Origin: Bacteroides salyersiae WAL 10018 = DSM 18765 = JCM 12988
GTDB taxonomy: Bacteria; Bacteroidota; Bacteroidia; Bacteroidales; Bacteroidaceae
NCBI RefSeq assembly: GCF_000381365.1
Contig: NZ_KB905466.1
Span: 1,633,207 to 1,697,206, forward strand
Direction: 5' to 3'
DNA length: 64,000 bases
The position numbers and the translations under genes were made by a program. This document shows, one piece after another, positions 51,267 through 60,345 of this stretch. The number at the start of each line of letters is the position of its first letter. Position 1 is the stretch's first letter. A model generated the notes under the pieces. The model did no database searches. It saw nothing but the letters and a program-made list of their open reading frames with translations, and was not told the DNA's origin.

Positions 51267-52550
51267 ATGAGAATACATAAAAACATTTCTATTTTGACAG
51301 TTGGATTATTCACTGTCTTAACAAGTACGGCACAAAACTATAAATTCGATTTCAGGCAAGAAAAAAGCACAAAAGAAGGTTACATTAAAGTTACCCCTAC
51401 CGATCTCTTTTCGGAAAGTAAAGGATACGGATATGACTTGCAGCCAGTATCGACCTCCTCAGATACAGCTCCTTTTTTCTTTTCCGTACAAATTCCCGAT
51501 GGAAATTATAGAATAACAGTACTGTTAGGATCCGGTAAGAAGAGAGGAGAAACTACCATAAGAGGCGAATCGCGTCGTTTGTTCTTTGAGAACATTAAAA
51601 GCGAGAAAGGAGAAATGATACCTTGCATATTTACCATCAATAAGCGAAACACCCGTATTTCGGACACCGAGCAAGTACGCATCAAACCTCGTGAAAAACG
51701 CAAACTGAACTGGGACGATAAGCTGACATTAGAATTTAATGGAAAATCACCTTGCGTATCGGAATTAACGATAGAGAGAACGGACAATGTCCCCACTGTC
51801 TTTTTATGCGGAAATTCTACAGTAGTAGACCAGGATAATGAGCCTTGGGGAAGTTGGGGACAAATGATTCCACGTTTTTTCAATGAAAATATCTGCTTTG
51901 CCAATTATGCCGAATCCGGAGAAAGCGCCAATACATTCATTGCAGCCAAACGCTTGAAAAAGGCACTAACCCAAATGAAGCCCGGAGACTATGTGTTCAT
52001 GGAGTTCGGCCATAATGACCAAAAGCAGAAAGGACCCGGGAAAGGAGCATTCTACTCTTATATGACCAGCCTGAAAACCTTTATAGACGAAACCCGTGCA
52101 CACGGGGCACATCCCGTATTGGTCACCCCGACCCAACGTCGCAGTTTCGGAGCAGACGGTAAAATACAAGACACACACGAGGATTATCCGGATGCCATGC
52201 GTTGGCTGGCCGCCAAAGAGAACGTTCCTTTAATAGACTTGAACGAAATGACCCGCACCCTATACGAAGCCATGGGAGTAGAAGCCTCAAAGAAAGCTTT
52301 CGTACACTATCCGGCAGGTACTTATCCGGGACAAGATAAAGCTTTGGAAGACAATACCCATTTCAACCCCTATGGTGCATATCAGATTGCCAAATGTGTG
52401 ATCGAAGGGATGAAGAAAGCAGAAATTGACCTTATTCAATACCTGAGAGAAGATTACCAGCCTTACGATCCGGCACATCCGGACGCTGTGGAAAACTTTC
52501 ATTGGAATGACAGTCCGTTTACAGAAATAGAAAAACCGGACGGCAACTAA
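51267..52550 (+). CDS. Rhamnogalacturonan acetylesterase (CE12, SGNH hydrolase)
   Basis: This 427-residue exported enzyme removes acetyl groups from pectin rhamnogalacturonan. It has a signal peptide (cut near STAQ). An N-terminal beta-domain (about 24-172, a CBM-like region with FDFRQE..PDGNYRITVLLGSG) comes first. The SGNH fold follows: Ser184 in FLCGNSTVVDQ, Gly in NYAESGES, FGHNDQK, and the DxxH pair in EDNTHFNP. It is transcribed away from the tRNAs and converges on the fucO/glycosidase genes. Family assignment rests on motifs and the pectin context. Confidence 0.9.
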   Translation: MRIHKNISILTVGLFTVLTSTAQNYKFDFRQEKSTKEGYIKVTPTDLFSESKGYGYDLQPVSTSSDTAPFFFSVQIPDGNYRITVLLGSGKKRGETTIRGESRRLFFENIKSEKGEMIPCIFTINKRNTRISDTEQVRIKPREKRKLNWDDKLTLEFNGKSPCVSELTIERTDNVPTVFLCGNSTVVDQDNEPWGSWGQMIPRFFNENICFANYAESGESANTFIAAKRLKKALTQMKPGDYVFMEFGHNDQKQKGPGKGAFYSYMTSLKTFIDETRAHGAHPVLVTPTQRRSFGADGKIQDTHEDYPDAMRWLAAKENVPLIDLNEMTRTLYEAMGVEASKKAFVHYPAGTYPGQDKALEDNTHFNPYGAYQIAKCVIEGMKKAEIDLIQYLREDYQPYDPAHPDAVENFHWNDSPFTEIEKPDGN

Positions 52551-52601
52551 AACCGTGAAACTTCACAAAAACAGGAACCAAGAAAATGCCCTTTTCAATA
52601 G

Positions 52602-52691
52602 AATCACCCATGCCACAGTCAAATAGAACTGCACTCCTAAAGTTTTATATCCAACTTTTACAGCGCAGTTAAAACTGTGGTATGGGTGATT
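52602..52691. terminator. 90-bp long-stem inverted repeat between convergent genes
   Basis: Arms 52602-52619 and 52674-52691 pair at 17 of 18 positions (AATCACCCAT...), the other being a G.U. Inside, AACTGC (52627-52632) pairs with GCAGTT (52665-52670), and AAAGTT with AACTTT. It is placed to terminate both the esterase and the broken fucO. Confidence 0.7.
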
Positions 52692-52750
52692 TTAAGTTTA
52701 TAGAGATGTTGGTTACACTCTTTTTAAGCGGAATACCGGTACCCGGAACT

Positions 52751-53363
52751 TTAAAAAGCCTTCCGATAAATAGCTTCAATATCTTCTATAGAGGTGGAAC
52801 GCGGATTACCTCCGGTACACACATCATCAAAAGCAGCTACGGCCAATGCCGGAATATCTTCTTCTTTGACATTGATTTCATGCAGTTTCTGAGGAATATC
52901 GATGCTTACCGAAAGGGTTCTCACTGCATCGATAGCTGCCTGCACCCCTTCTGCCTCCGTCATGCCATCCGTATTTACTCCCATCGCCCCGGCAATCCGG
53001 ATGTATTTCGAAGCAGCCGGAGATTCCGCGTTATACTCCATGACATACGGTAACAGCAAAGCATTGGATGGAAGAGCCTCCACCTAACGCTACAATAAAA
53101 TCGGCACCCGACGCCTTGTAGGCAGCTACTCCGTTCTGCACATTGGCAATGGTCGGATTGGCTTTCACATCACTGTAAAGCTCATAGGGGATATTATTAG
53201 CTTCAAATACTTTCATTACTTCGGCAGCTACGCCAAACCTGATCAGATCTTTGTCGGTCACAAAGAAAGCTTTCTTGAATCCACAACGGGCGGCTTCCAC
53301 AGCGATCACGCTACGGCAGCCAGCACCGAAATAGGATGTTTCGTTTAATACAATGCGGTTCAT
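52751..53363 (-). pseudogene. fucO: Lactaldehyde reductase / iron-containing alcohol dehydrogenase with internal deletion
   Basis: The first 99 codons (53363 to about 53066; MNRIVLNETSYFGAGCRSVI...ADFIVALGGGSS) are the N-terminal NAD domain of FucO. The last 104 (about 53065 to 52751; NALLLPYVMEYNAES...GNPRSTSIEDIEAIYRKAF) are its C-terminal end, in another frame. Roughly 180 residues of a normal length near 384 are missing, including the iron-binding Asp/His region. The junction lies near 53066. Reading through gives a stop after CFAVTVCHGV. FucO reduces lactaldehyde from fucose or rhamnose breakdown, so that step is lost from this copy. It sits 8 bp after the glycosidase stop. Confidence 0.85.
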
Positions 53364-53371
53364 TCATTCTT

Positions 53372-56300
53372 TTATTTTTGTAAGGTAATTCCCATTAAGC
53401 CGATAACGACATCATTGGATACGGTCTCCAAGGTTATACGCTTCAAATCCTTATCCGGATTCAATGGCATATCGAGCAGTATACCCGCACCCCCATCGAT
53501 CGGGCGTCCGTATACTCCAGTTATATTCAAATCTTTTTCAAGATTATTACTGACCAATCCTGATTTAAGATGTAGACGATACGGACGAGGAGATTGGAGC
53601 CGGAAAGCCATACCATCGACATAAAAGTCCTGTTCGATCGGACACCAGTTTTCCGGATTGACAAGTTCTAAAGTCTCTGCGGTTCCATCTGCATAATGCA
53701 CACGAACGACCCCATTGACAATATGACATTGCATATGGTTCGTACTACCGGCCATCAACAGATAGGCACGGGAGGCTCTGCCCGTAAGAGGTATCGACAG
53801 ACTATCCGGATAATTATCCCACAAGGAGGTGAAAGCGATGTTATTTCCTTTTTCCGGCGTACGGAACGATACTCCTAAATTAGTAGACAGCAGCCCGTCA
53901 CGTACCAATGCTCTCATGCCGGAATCATCGATATCCGCCGTCAACGTGGGATGACACCATTCTCCAATTCCCTGTTTCGGAAGTTGCAAAGTAGTGTAAG
54001 GCGAACGGGGAGAAAGATACTCATTACGATAGATATCGGTAACCGAAGCATTGAATGCCGAAGTGATATCGATTGGTTCGCACGAATCCGCCTTTACATG
54101 GGTGAATGGGAGAACGGCCGGCATCATCTCCTGCTTTATATTTACATTCACCGGTTGCCACCATTTCATTTCCTCTTGTTCTACCAATACAAAAAAAGTA
54201 TGATGCCCCGTTTGACCGGAAATCCGAGCCGCTAACCGTTTTTTATCTACAGTAGGATCAACAAGTATCCCTTGAGGATCATAAAATTTATCATAAACAG
54301 TGCCTTCCAAAGCCGTCAAGGAAAAGTCTTGTCCGGGATGTACTTCCAACGGCTCCTGAGAAAGCCTCCGAAGGGAAGCACCGCTCCAAATAATTTCAAC
54401 AACCGTCTCCCCGGCAGCAGGTGCCGTGACAGCCATCACCGGACAGCCCGAAGCGGATTCTACAAATGCCCATTTGGCAGAAACGCCGTTTACCTTCACC
54501 GACTCGATTCTCTCTTTAAAAGCATTTATCTGTAAACTCAGCTCCATCGGATTGGCAAAATGCTGTTTGACCGTATAAATATCCCGCATTCCCTCACGAC
54601 GGAAACGGTAAGATAAATCGGGAGTGGCAAGAGACGCTTTATCCCATTCTGCCGGAAACCCGGGACGAATCACCAACTTGTCATTCAGAGCATCGGGCAG
54701 AATCCCGAATAATCCCTGAATCAGAAGCCGGGAAGCAACCCCTACCGGATCACCGAAATCACGATAACACTCCCCACGGGCGGCATCATAAAAACTAATC
54801 TGCCCGAAATTGCCCGGACTATCACCGATGTACATGCCGTCGAGGACAGAGCTCTTCATCAGCTTATATCCGGCTTCCGGACGCCCTGCCTGGAAATAGG
54901 CCAGTGCCGTATGCATCACCTCTGCAAAAGCTACGTTATTGACGCTCCATGAGTAAGGCAACCAGTTGGTCGTAGCAATGGTGGCATACCCTTTTTCTTC
55001 CAAGCCGTTGGCACGAACAGGGATATGAGGAATTTCCGTATCGACATAACGGGTAGCCTGATAAGCTTGAAAAGGGTCGGCCACTTCACTATCGAGGGCA
55101 TGATAGATGGTCCACACTCCGGCAGACTCATGCAAACGGCGATGCCCCATATAATCCTGATATTCGGCCCAATGTCCTCTATCAGACAACCATAAACGTG
55201 CATTAAGGGCCCGTAATATCTTCCCGGCTTCCTCCCGGTAAGGCGTAGGGTCTTCACCTATTTTTTCGGCAATAACAGCCGCCATCTTATTGGCACGGTA
55301 ATTATAGGCAGAAGAATGAGTGACGGCACCACTGTTGTAATAAAGGGCATCACTGGCCCAGATACATGCATAAGCATCATAAAGCCCGTCATTATCGGGA
55401 TCGTAATTCAACTTCTCCCATGCCAGATGGCGGACGAGCACCGGCCACATCTGGCGGGCATACTCCAAATCTCCCGTCCAGTTGAAATGCCAAAGCAGTT
55501 CGTCTATATAGCAAAGATTCATGTCGTAATGATGCATCTGGGTATTGTTGCGGGGATTACGGCAAATATACCCATTACTGTATTGGGGAGTTCCCCACCG
55601 CTTTTCCGAACGGGCCAGATTAAGGACGGAATCCTGTGCCGGATGAGGTATCGTGTTGGGAACCTCTGTGACTTGGCTGGCCGCATAGGCATCAAAATGC
55701 GTACGGGCCCGATCGTGCCAGCCTAAAGCATCCCCTGTATAAGCAGCGCGCCAGCCACTTAGCGGCATACGCCAACCTACCGCACCGTGCAACCAGACTT
55801 GTCCATCCCAAATTCCATCGGCAGCAAGGGCAAGAGCCCCTCCCAGCGTATTCAAATAAGCATCCGGCGTTTCTATCCGGATACGGGAAGCCAATTCCGC
55901 ACGGGCCTTTTCCGCCTTTTCATACAAGCGGCTTCCCTCTTTCTTGCCAAGCATTTTAATAGAGAAATCCCGGAACACCAGATAAGCAACCCCATTTTTC
56001 AGGCGTATATCACAAGTCTCCACTTGCTGCGGATTCTCCGGTGCTTCGAAGCTATCGGCCGGATCGGCACCCATATCGCCATTACGATTCAGACGGTGTG
56101 CCTTGATCTCCGACATAACGGCCGTAAGCACCGACTGAGAAGAGAAACCGACCGGTTCCAGCTTCCAGATAGCCCCATCAACATCCGGCAATGCCAAAGC
56201 AGAGATACGAAGTTCTCCTTTTCCCCAAGCCGGGTCAGTGAGATGATAACTCCGGCGCCCGGGCGTATAGCGGGCTTCACAATAACCTACAGAATCGAGC

Positions 56301-56635
56301 ATGGCCGAGTAACCACCGGGCATGGAAATCCTGAAACGGATATTCTTACTGTTCCGTTTATCATAAGTGGCAAATACAGGCCGGTCACTCGTTTCCAACC
56401 GGAAAGGAGACCAACTGCCATATAAAGCACGTGTATAACGATTCTTACCATTGACACAAACAAAATCATCCCCCTCCGGATAATATTGCAAACTGCGGGA
56501 TGCTCCCCGTTTATGATCATTATAAGAAGTGGATTCTATAAAATCTCCGATTCGCTTTACCGGCTTCTGCGCACACACGCATCCGGCCGACAAACCGAAA
56601 CAACTTAATAAAAAGAAAGATAAATAACGATTCAT
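53372..56635 (-). CDS. Large exported six-hairpin glycosidase, DUF4450 type
   Basis: This 1087-residue protein has a signal peptide (cut near CVCAQ). An N-terminal beta domain (about 25-260) is followed by an (alpha/alpha)6 toroid (about 290-690; HHYDMNLCYIDELLWHFNWTGDLEYARQMWPVLVRHLAWEKLNYDPDNDGLYDAYACIWASD). C-terminal beta domains follow. DUF4450 proteins of this kind occur with pectin enzymes, and some relatives are classed as GH142 arabinofuranosidases. I cannot fix the family. In one operon it is followed by the fucO remnant, which agrees with rhamnose/fucose-containing substrates. Confidence 0.75.
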   Translation of the reverse strand: MNRYLSFFLLSCFGLSAGCVCAQKPVKRIGDFIESTSYNDHKRGASRSLQYYPEGDDFVCVNGKNRYTRALYGSWSPFRLETSDRPVFATYDKRNSKNIRFRISMPGGYSAMLDSVGYCEARYTPGRRSYHLTDPAWGKGELRISALALPDVDGAIWKLEPVGFSSQSVLTAVMSEIKAHRLNRNGDMGADPADSFEAPENPQQVETCDIRLKNGVAYLVFRDFSIKMLGKKEGSRLYEKAEKARAELASRIRIETPDAYLNTLGGALALAADGIWDGQVWLHGAVGWRMPLSGWRAAYTGDALGWHDRARTHFDAYAASQVTEVPNTIPHPAQDSVLNLARSEKRWGTPQYSNGYICRNPRNNTQMHHYDMNLCYIDELLWHFNWTGDLEYARQMWPVLVRHLAWEKLNYDPDNDGLYDAYACIWASDALYYNSGAVTHSSAYNYRANKMAAVIAEKIGEDPTPYREEAGKILRALNARLWLSDRGHWAEYQDYMGHRRLHESAGVWTIYHALDSEVADPFQAYQATRYVDTEIPHIPVRANGLEEKGYATIATTNWLPYSWSVNNVAFAEVMHTALAYFQAGRPEAGYKLMKSSVLDGMYIGDSPGNFGQISFYDAARGECYRDFGDPVGVASRLLIQGLFGILPDALNDKLVIRPGFPAEWDKASLATPDLSYRFRREGMRDIYTVKQHFANPMELSLQINAFKERIESVKVNGVSAKWAFVESASGCPVMAVTAPAAGETVVEIIWSGASLRRLSQEPLEVHPGQDFSLTALEGTVYDKFYDPQGILVDPTVDKKRLAARISGQTGHHTFFVLVEQEEMKWWQPVNVNIKQEMMPAVLPFTHVKADSCEPIDITSAFNASVTDIYRNEYLSPRSPYTTLQLPKQGIGEWCHPTLTADIDDSGMRALVRDGLLSTNLGVSFRTPEKGNNIAFTSLWDNYPDSLSIPLTGRASRAYLLMAGSTNHMQCHIVNGVVRVHYADGTAETLELVNPENWCPIEQDFYVDGMAFRLQSPRPYRLHLKSGLVSNNLEKDLNITGVYGRPIDGGAGILLDMPLNPDKDLKRITLETVSNDVVIGLMGITLQK

Positions 56636-56659
56636 GATTAATAATTATTCAATAGGAAC

Positions 56660-56795
56660 GAAGCCTCTCCCCAACCCTCTCCGTAGGAGAGGGAGCTAAG
56701 TTAGTTTTGCAACTGATTAATAGACAAAAGTATCCAATTAATAGACAAGAGTATCTGTACCCCCTCTCCCCCGGAGAAGGTTGGGGAGAGGCTTC
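56660..56795. repeat. Element bounded by 17-bp inverted repeats with internal 21-nt tandem repeat
   Basis: GAAGCCTCTCCCCAACC (56660-56676) is exactly inverted at 56779-56795. Inside are CTCTCC/GGAGAG hairpins at both ends, and two tandem 21-nt copies of an ATTAATAGACAA-AGTATC sequence (56716-56736, 56737-56757). It fills the gap between two glycosidase genes. Confidence 0.78.
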
Positions 56796-56801
56796 ATTAT
56801 T

Positions 56802-58913
56802 TTACGGCATCGGTTTCAGTCCCTCCCAGCGTACATTCCAAGTTCCGTCTTTCGGGAAGCCGGGGTTCTCAACCTGGCAACCGTCCCATCCGGCACACAT
56901 CATGGCGATGGCAGTCAACAAGCCACCGTTACCGGGCAGGTATACGCGCAGACGGCCATCCTGGTAATTGTGTCCGTTCACCAGATAAGTATTGGTGCGT
57001 TTGTCCATCAGCAGGGCACCGACAGCCTTTTCCGGTTCACCCAAACGGGCGGCATTCATAGCTGTCATCGGATAATCCCATCCCCAGGTTTTGCCCCAGT
57101 TCCAGTTGTCCCAAATCCAATGCAGGGTATTTTTCATATAATCATCGCGAATCAGTTTATTCATCGGAAGGATACCGACTGAACCCAACACGGCCATATG
57201 ATCGGAGGTGAAACGAATGTCCTTATAAGTATCCGTAGCTGTTTCGGCAGCCAGATACAGTTTATCTTCATTATAGGCCAACGGAGAGAGTTTATCAATC
57301 ATCTCATCCCATTCCAAATTCCGCTTTTCACCGGCACGCTCGCGCCATTTCTGTGCTGTCTCCATAGCGAAATGCCAGTACGAGAGCTCGAAAGGAGGGT
57401 TTACTGTTTCAGAAGCACGAAGCGTTTCTTGCGCGGGAATAGCACCTTTCAACACAAAACGCCCTTCCAATTCATCATAAGTAGCAAAAGAATACATAAA
57501 GTCGGCGGTTTCCTGTACCAGCCGGTTGTATTTCCTGATTATTTCATCCGAAGGATTGTTGCGATACACCAGTTCTGCCAGATAGATGAAATGCGGCTGT
57601 TGCCAGATCAGGAAACTGCCTACTTTAGAAGGCGCCTCCGTGCCGCTCGGATCGGTCATCTTCATCCATCGTATTCCATCAAAACCTTGCCTGCCGGCTA
57701 TTTCACGGGCAACGGGCTCTACAGTTTCGTACCATCCTAAAGTGCGGTCAAGCAGATCGGCACGATTCCACAAAGCAAATTGCGCCTGATGCCACCAGAT
57801 CATTTCCAAATGGAATTTGCCGAACCAGGAATTATAAGTCAGTCCGGTTTCTTGTGGCGGAGTAGTTCCGGCACACTGGATGGCGAGCAGATATTGGCTC
57901 AATACGACACGACGTTCCAATTCTCCGGCACGTTCATCCGTACAGGCAGAAAAGTCAACAGCAGCGCCATTTTTCCAGAAAGCGGTCCAGTATTGGGCGG
58001 CAGCCTGCCGGGTCTGTTCGGAAGTAGACATTTCCGGAGAAGAATTTTCCGGAGTAAAGGCACAAGTAAATGCCAGGATATCCTCTTCGGGGGTAAGCAC
58101 AAAATAGTTTTTCTCTTTTTCTCCGAACGTTGCTTTGCCCTCCCAACGAATCGTTACATAATAGGTAGTGGCATCCAAGGTACGTTTCAATACAACCTGT
58201 TGTTCATCCTGACTGACAATGGCCGTAGAGTGCTTATCATTCGAAGTCCAGTTGCAAGCATCATCACAATGGCCACCTGTGGGATACGGGAAACGGAAGT
58301 TGACGCCGGCATGCGCTTCCGATCGAATGGTGGCAGCCACCATATCGGCTTTCGGATGACAGGCGGTCTGTACCTCAAACGGTTTGCCATCCAATTTAAA
58401 GCTACTATTGATGACACCTTCCCAAAGGTTCAGTTTTTGTTTTATATCCGTCACCTGCGCCACGGCAAGAGGATCACGTCCAAATTCAAAGCCCACCATA
58501 CCGAGGTGCAGGCGATGGGGATTGACACGGAACCAGTTGGCAGCCTCTTTCTGCCGGCCGTCTTCATTGAACTGCACCGAATAAGGTTCCATACGTCCGC
58601 GACCAAAATCATAATCTTTCAGTGTTTCCTCGTGCCTGTACCCTTTGGGATTTGTAAATTCATGCCAGCCCCATTGGCTTTGTGTTCCCAACGGCACCCC
58701 CTTCGTATACATTTCGGGGAATGTCTGCAAACCGGTAGCATCTACCGTAAAGGCAAACTCGCCATTGCCTACAGAAAGGGAAGCTAAAGAATCAAAAGCA
58801 GTTACTTGAGGAGAATTACGATCGACAAGTGCTTCGCGATCGATGGGCGCTTGTTGTTTTTCGCCACAAGCCATCAACGCCAGAACCACAAACGGGTAAA
58901 GTAGTTTTTTCAT
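56802..58913 (-). CDS. Lipoprotein (alpha/alpha)6 glycoside hydrolase, family uncertain
   Basis: This 703-residue lipoprotein has lipobox LMAC (Cys16). It begins SPQVTAFDSLASLSVGNGEFAFTVDATGLQTFPEMY, then has an N-terminal beta-sandwich (to about 270) and a helical barrel (about 300-640; FHLEMIWWHQAQFALWNRADLLDRTLGWY, DYPMTAMNAARLGEPEKAVGALL). The layout is like GH65-related enzymes, and this is how relatives are often labelled, but no catalytic residue is certain. Surface anchoring fits a role in glycan trimming. It lies divergently to the AraC regulator. Confidence 0.75.
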   Translation of the reverse strand: MKKLLYPFVVLALMACGEKQQAPIDREALVDRNSPQVTAFDSLASLSVGNGEFAFTVDATGLQTFPEMYTKGVPLGTQSQWGWHEFTNPKGYRHEETLKDYDFGRGRMEPYSVQFNEDGRQKEAANWFRVNPHRLHLGMVGFEFGRDPLAVAQVTDIKQKLNLWEGVINSSFKLDGKPFEVQTACHPKADMVAATIRSEAHAGVNFRFPYPTGGHCDDACNWTSNDKHSTAIVSQDEQQVVLKRTLDATTYYVTIRWEGKATFGEKEKNYFVLTPEEDILAFTCAFTPENSSPEMSTSEQTRQAAAQYWTAFWKNGAAVDFSACTDERAGELERRVVLSQYLLAIQCAGTTPPQETGLTYNSWFGKFHLEMIWWHQAQFALWNRADLLDRTLGWYETVEPVAREIAGRQGFDGIRWMKMTDPSGTEAPSKVGSFLIWQQPHFIYLAELVYRNNPSDEIIRKYNRLVQETADFMYSFATYDELEGRFVLKGAIPAQETLRASETVNPPFELSYWHFAMETAQKWRERAGEKRNLEWDEMIDKLSPLAYNEDKLYLAAETATDTYKDIRFTSDHMAVLGSVGILPMNKLIRDDYMKNTLHWIWDNWNWGKTWGWDYPMTAMNAARLGEPEKAVGALLMDKRTNTYLVNGHNYQDGRLRVYLPGNGGLLTAIAMMCAGWDGCQVENPGFPKDGTWNVRWEGLKPMP

Positions 58914-59138
58914 GGTATTGTTCTGTAATTATATAAATGAATAGATGCTACAAAGATAGGCGATTGCCGGCAAAGGGTATCTATACATAGTGACTGAAAT
59001 GCTGTGTAATTTGTCAGTAGCGAAAACCTTTCCACATTTGCCGAAAATCAATTGCAAAACGTTGTTTTTGTGAGAGATATGTTGGATTTAAAAAAATATT
59101 ATTTATTTTTGTAGCTATGAATATTATGGAGGACACGT
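58914..59138. promoter_or_regulatory. Divergent promoter region of glycosidase and AraC gene
   Basis: Plus strand: TATTTTTG (59104-59111) is a -7 box 27 nt before the AraC start, where GGAGG also lies (59126-59130). Minus strand: TATCTTTG (58958-58951) is a -7 box for the glycosidase operon. A regulator site for AraC is expected between them but I cannot pick one out. Confidence 0.6.
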
Positions 59139-60059
59139 ATGAACAGCTATAATGACTTAGGAGTAGAATTCAAGTATTTGATTGTAAACGACATGGACCG
59201 CAAATTCGGACTTTGGATAAACACCGTAGGCTTTCAATCCATCCAACCTAATTCACCCTACCCTTTGAAAGACCATCCATCCGGCTATTTCTTTAACGCA
59301 CAAAAAGGACGTACCCTCCGCGAATATCAAATTCTGTATATCACCAAAGGAAGGGGACTTTTTACTTCGGATTCAACAGACGAAAGACAAGTGTGCAAAG
59401 GGCGCGTCATTATTCTGTTTCCCGGACAATGGCATACCTATCAACCGATGCAACAGACAGGGTGGAATGAATATTACATCGGTTTTGAAGGACCGATTAT
59501 CGATGACATAATCAAAAGCTCTTTCTTGTCCAAAGACAACCAAATACTGGAAGTCGGTCTGAATGAAGAGCTGGTCGCACTATTCTCCCGTGCACTGGAA
59601 GTGGCAGAAGCCGATAAAATATCGGCACAGCAATACCTGTCGGGAATAGTACTGCACATTATCGGAATGATCCTGTCCATATCGAAAAACAAAATATTCG
59701 AAATAGGAGACGTAGACCAAAAGATCGAACAGGCAAAGATTATCATGAATGAAAATGTCTTCAAAAACATAGACCCGGAAGAATTAGCATTAAAACTCAA
59801 CATCAGCTATTCCTGGTTCCGCAAGGTATTCAAAGACTATACCGGATATGCCCCGGCCAAATATTTCCAGGAACTCAAACTCCGCAAAGCGAAACAACTA
59901 CTGATAGGCACCTCTCAGTCCGTCAAGGAGATCTCTTTCATGCTCGACTATAAATCGACCGAACACTTCTTCTCACTTTTCAAGAAACGCACGGGATTCA
60001 CCCCACTGGAATACCGGAGCTTCGGCCGTGAGACGAGTGATGAACTGGAAGAAGATTAA
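59139..60059 (+). CDS. AraC-family transcriptional regulator
   Basis: This 306-residue regulator has an N-terminal cupin sensor (about 10-150, FPGQWHTYQPMQQTGWNEYYIGFEG) and two C-terminal helix-turn-helix motifs (DPEELALKLNISYSWFRKVFKDYTGYAPAKYF; SVKEISFMLDYKSTEHFFSLFKKRTGFTPLEYR). It is soluble, not a hybrid two-component system. It lies divergently to the lipoprotein glycosidase and probably activates the local glycan genes on binding a sugar. An ATG at 59117 is out of frame; 59139 gives GGAGG at proper spacing. Confidence 0.93.
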   Translation: MNSYNDLGVEFKYLIVNDMDRKFGLWINTVGFQSIQPNSPYPLKDHPSGYFFNAQKGRTLREYQILYITKGRGLFTSDSTDERQVCKGRVIILFPGQWHTYQPMQQTGWNEYYIGFEGPIIDDIIKSSFLSKDNQILEVGLNEELVALFSRALEVAEADKISAQQYLSGIVLHIIGMILSISKNKIFEIGDVDQKIEQAKIIMNENVFKNIDPEELALKLNISYSWFRKVFKDYTGYAPAKYFQELKLRKAKQLLIGTSQSVKEISFMLDYKSTEHFFSLFKKRTGFTPLEYRSFGRETSDELEED

Positions 60060-60075
60060 ACAAATACATATGCTA

Positions 60076-60111
60076 AACGGGGATAAATTCTTCACAGATT
60101 TTATCCCCGTT
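60076..60111 (+). terminator. Terminator after the AraC gene
   Basis: AACGGGGATAA (60076-60086) and TTATCCCCGTT (60101-60111) form a perfect 11-bp stem. The remaining 60112-60345 contains no gene that I can support. Confidence 0.8.
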
Positions 60112-60345
60112 ATCCATAGAATAAACACAAAGCAACTTATTAAACTAATAAATAAACAGTTGCACGAGAAACTTAACAGTGCAGAATTGCATTTTACTTC
60201 ACTAACTTAAAAACCCTTTAAACTAACACTCAACCGTAATAAAGCTTCTCCTTTTGTTATGTCTTAATCGATAAGACAAAGATACTCCATGACCTGCACG
60301 AATAGAATGCACTATTTGATGCTTGCAATGATCATTATGATAATA

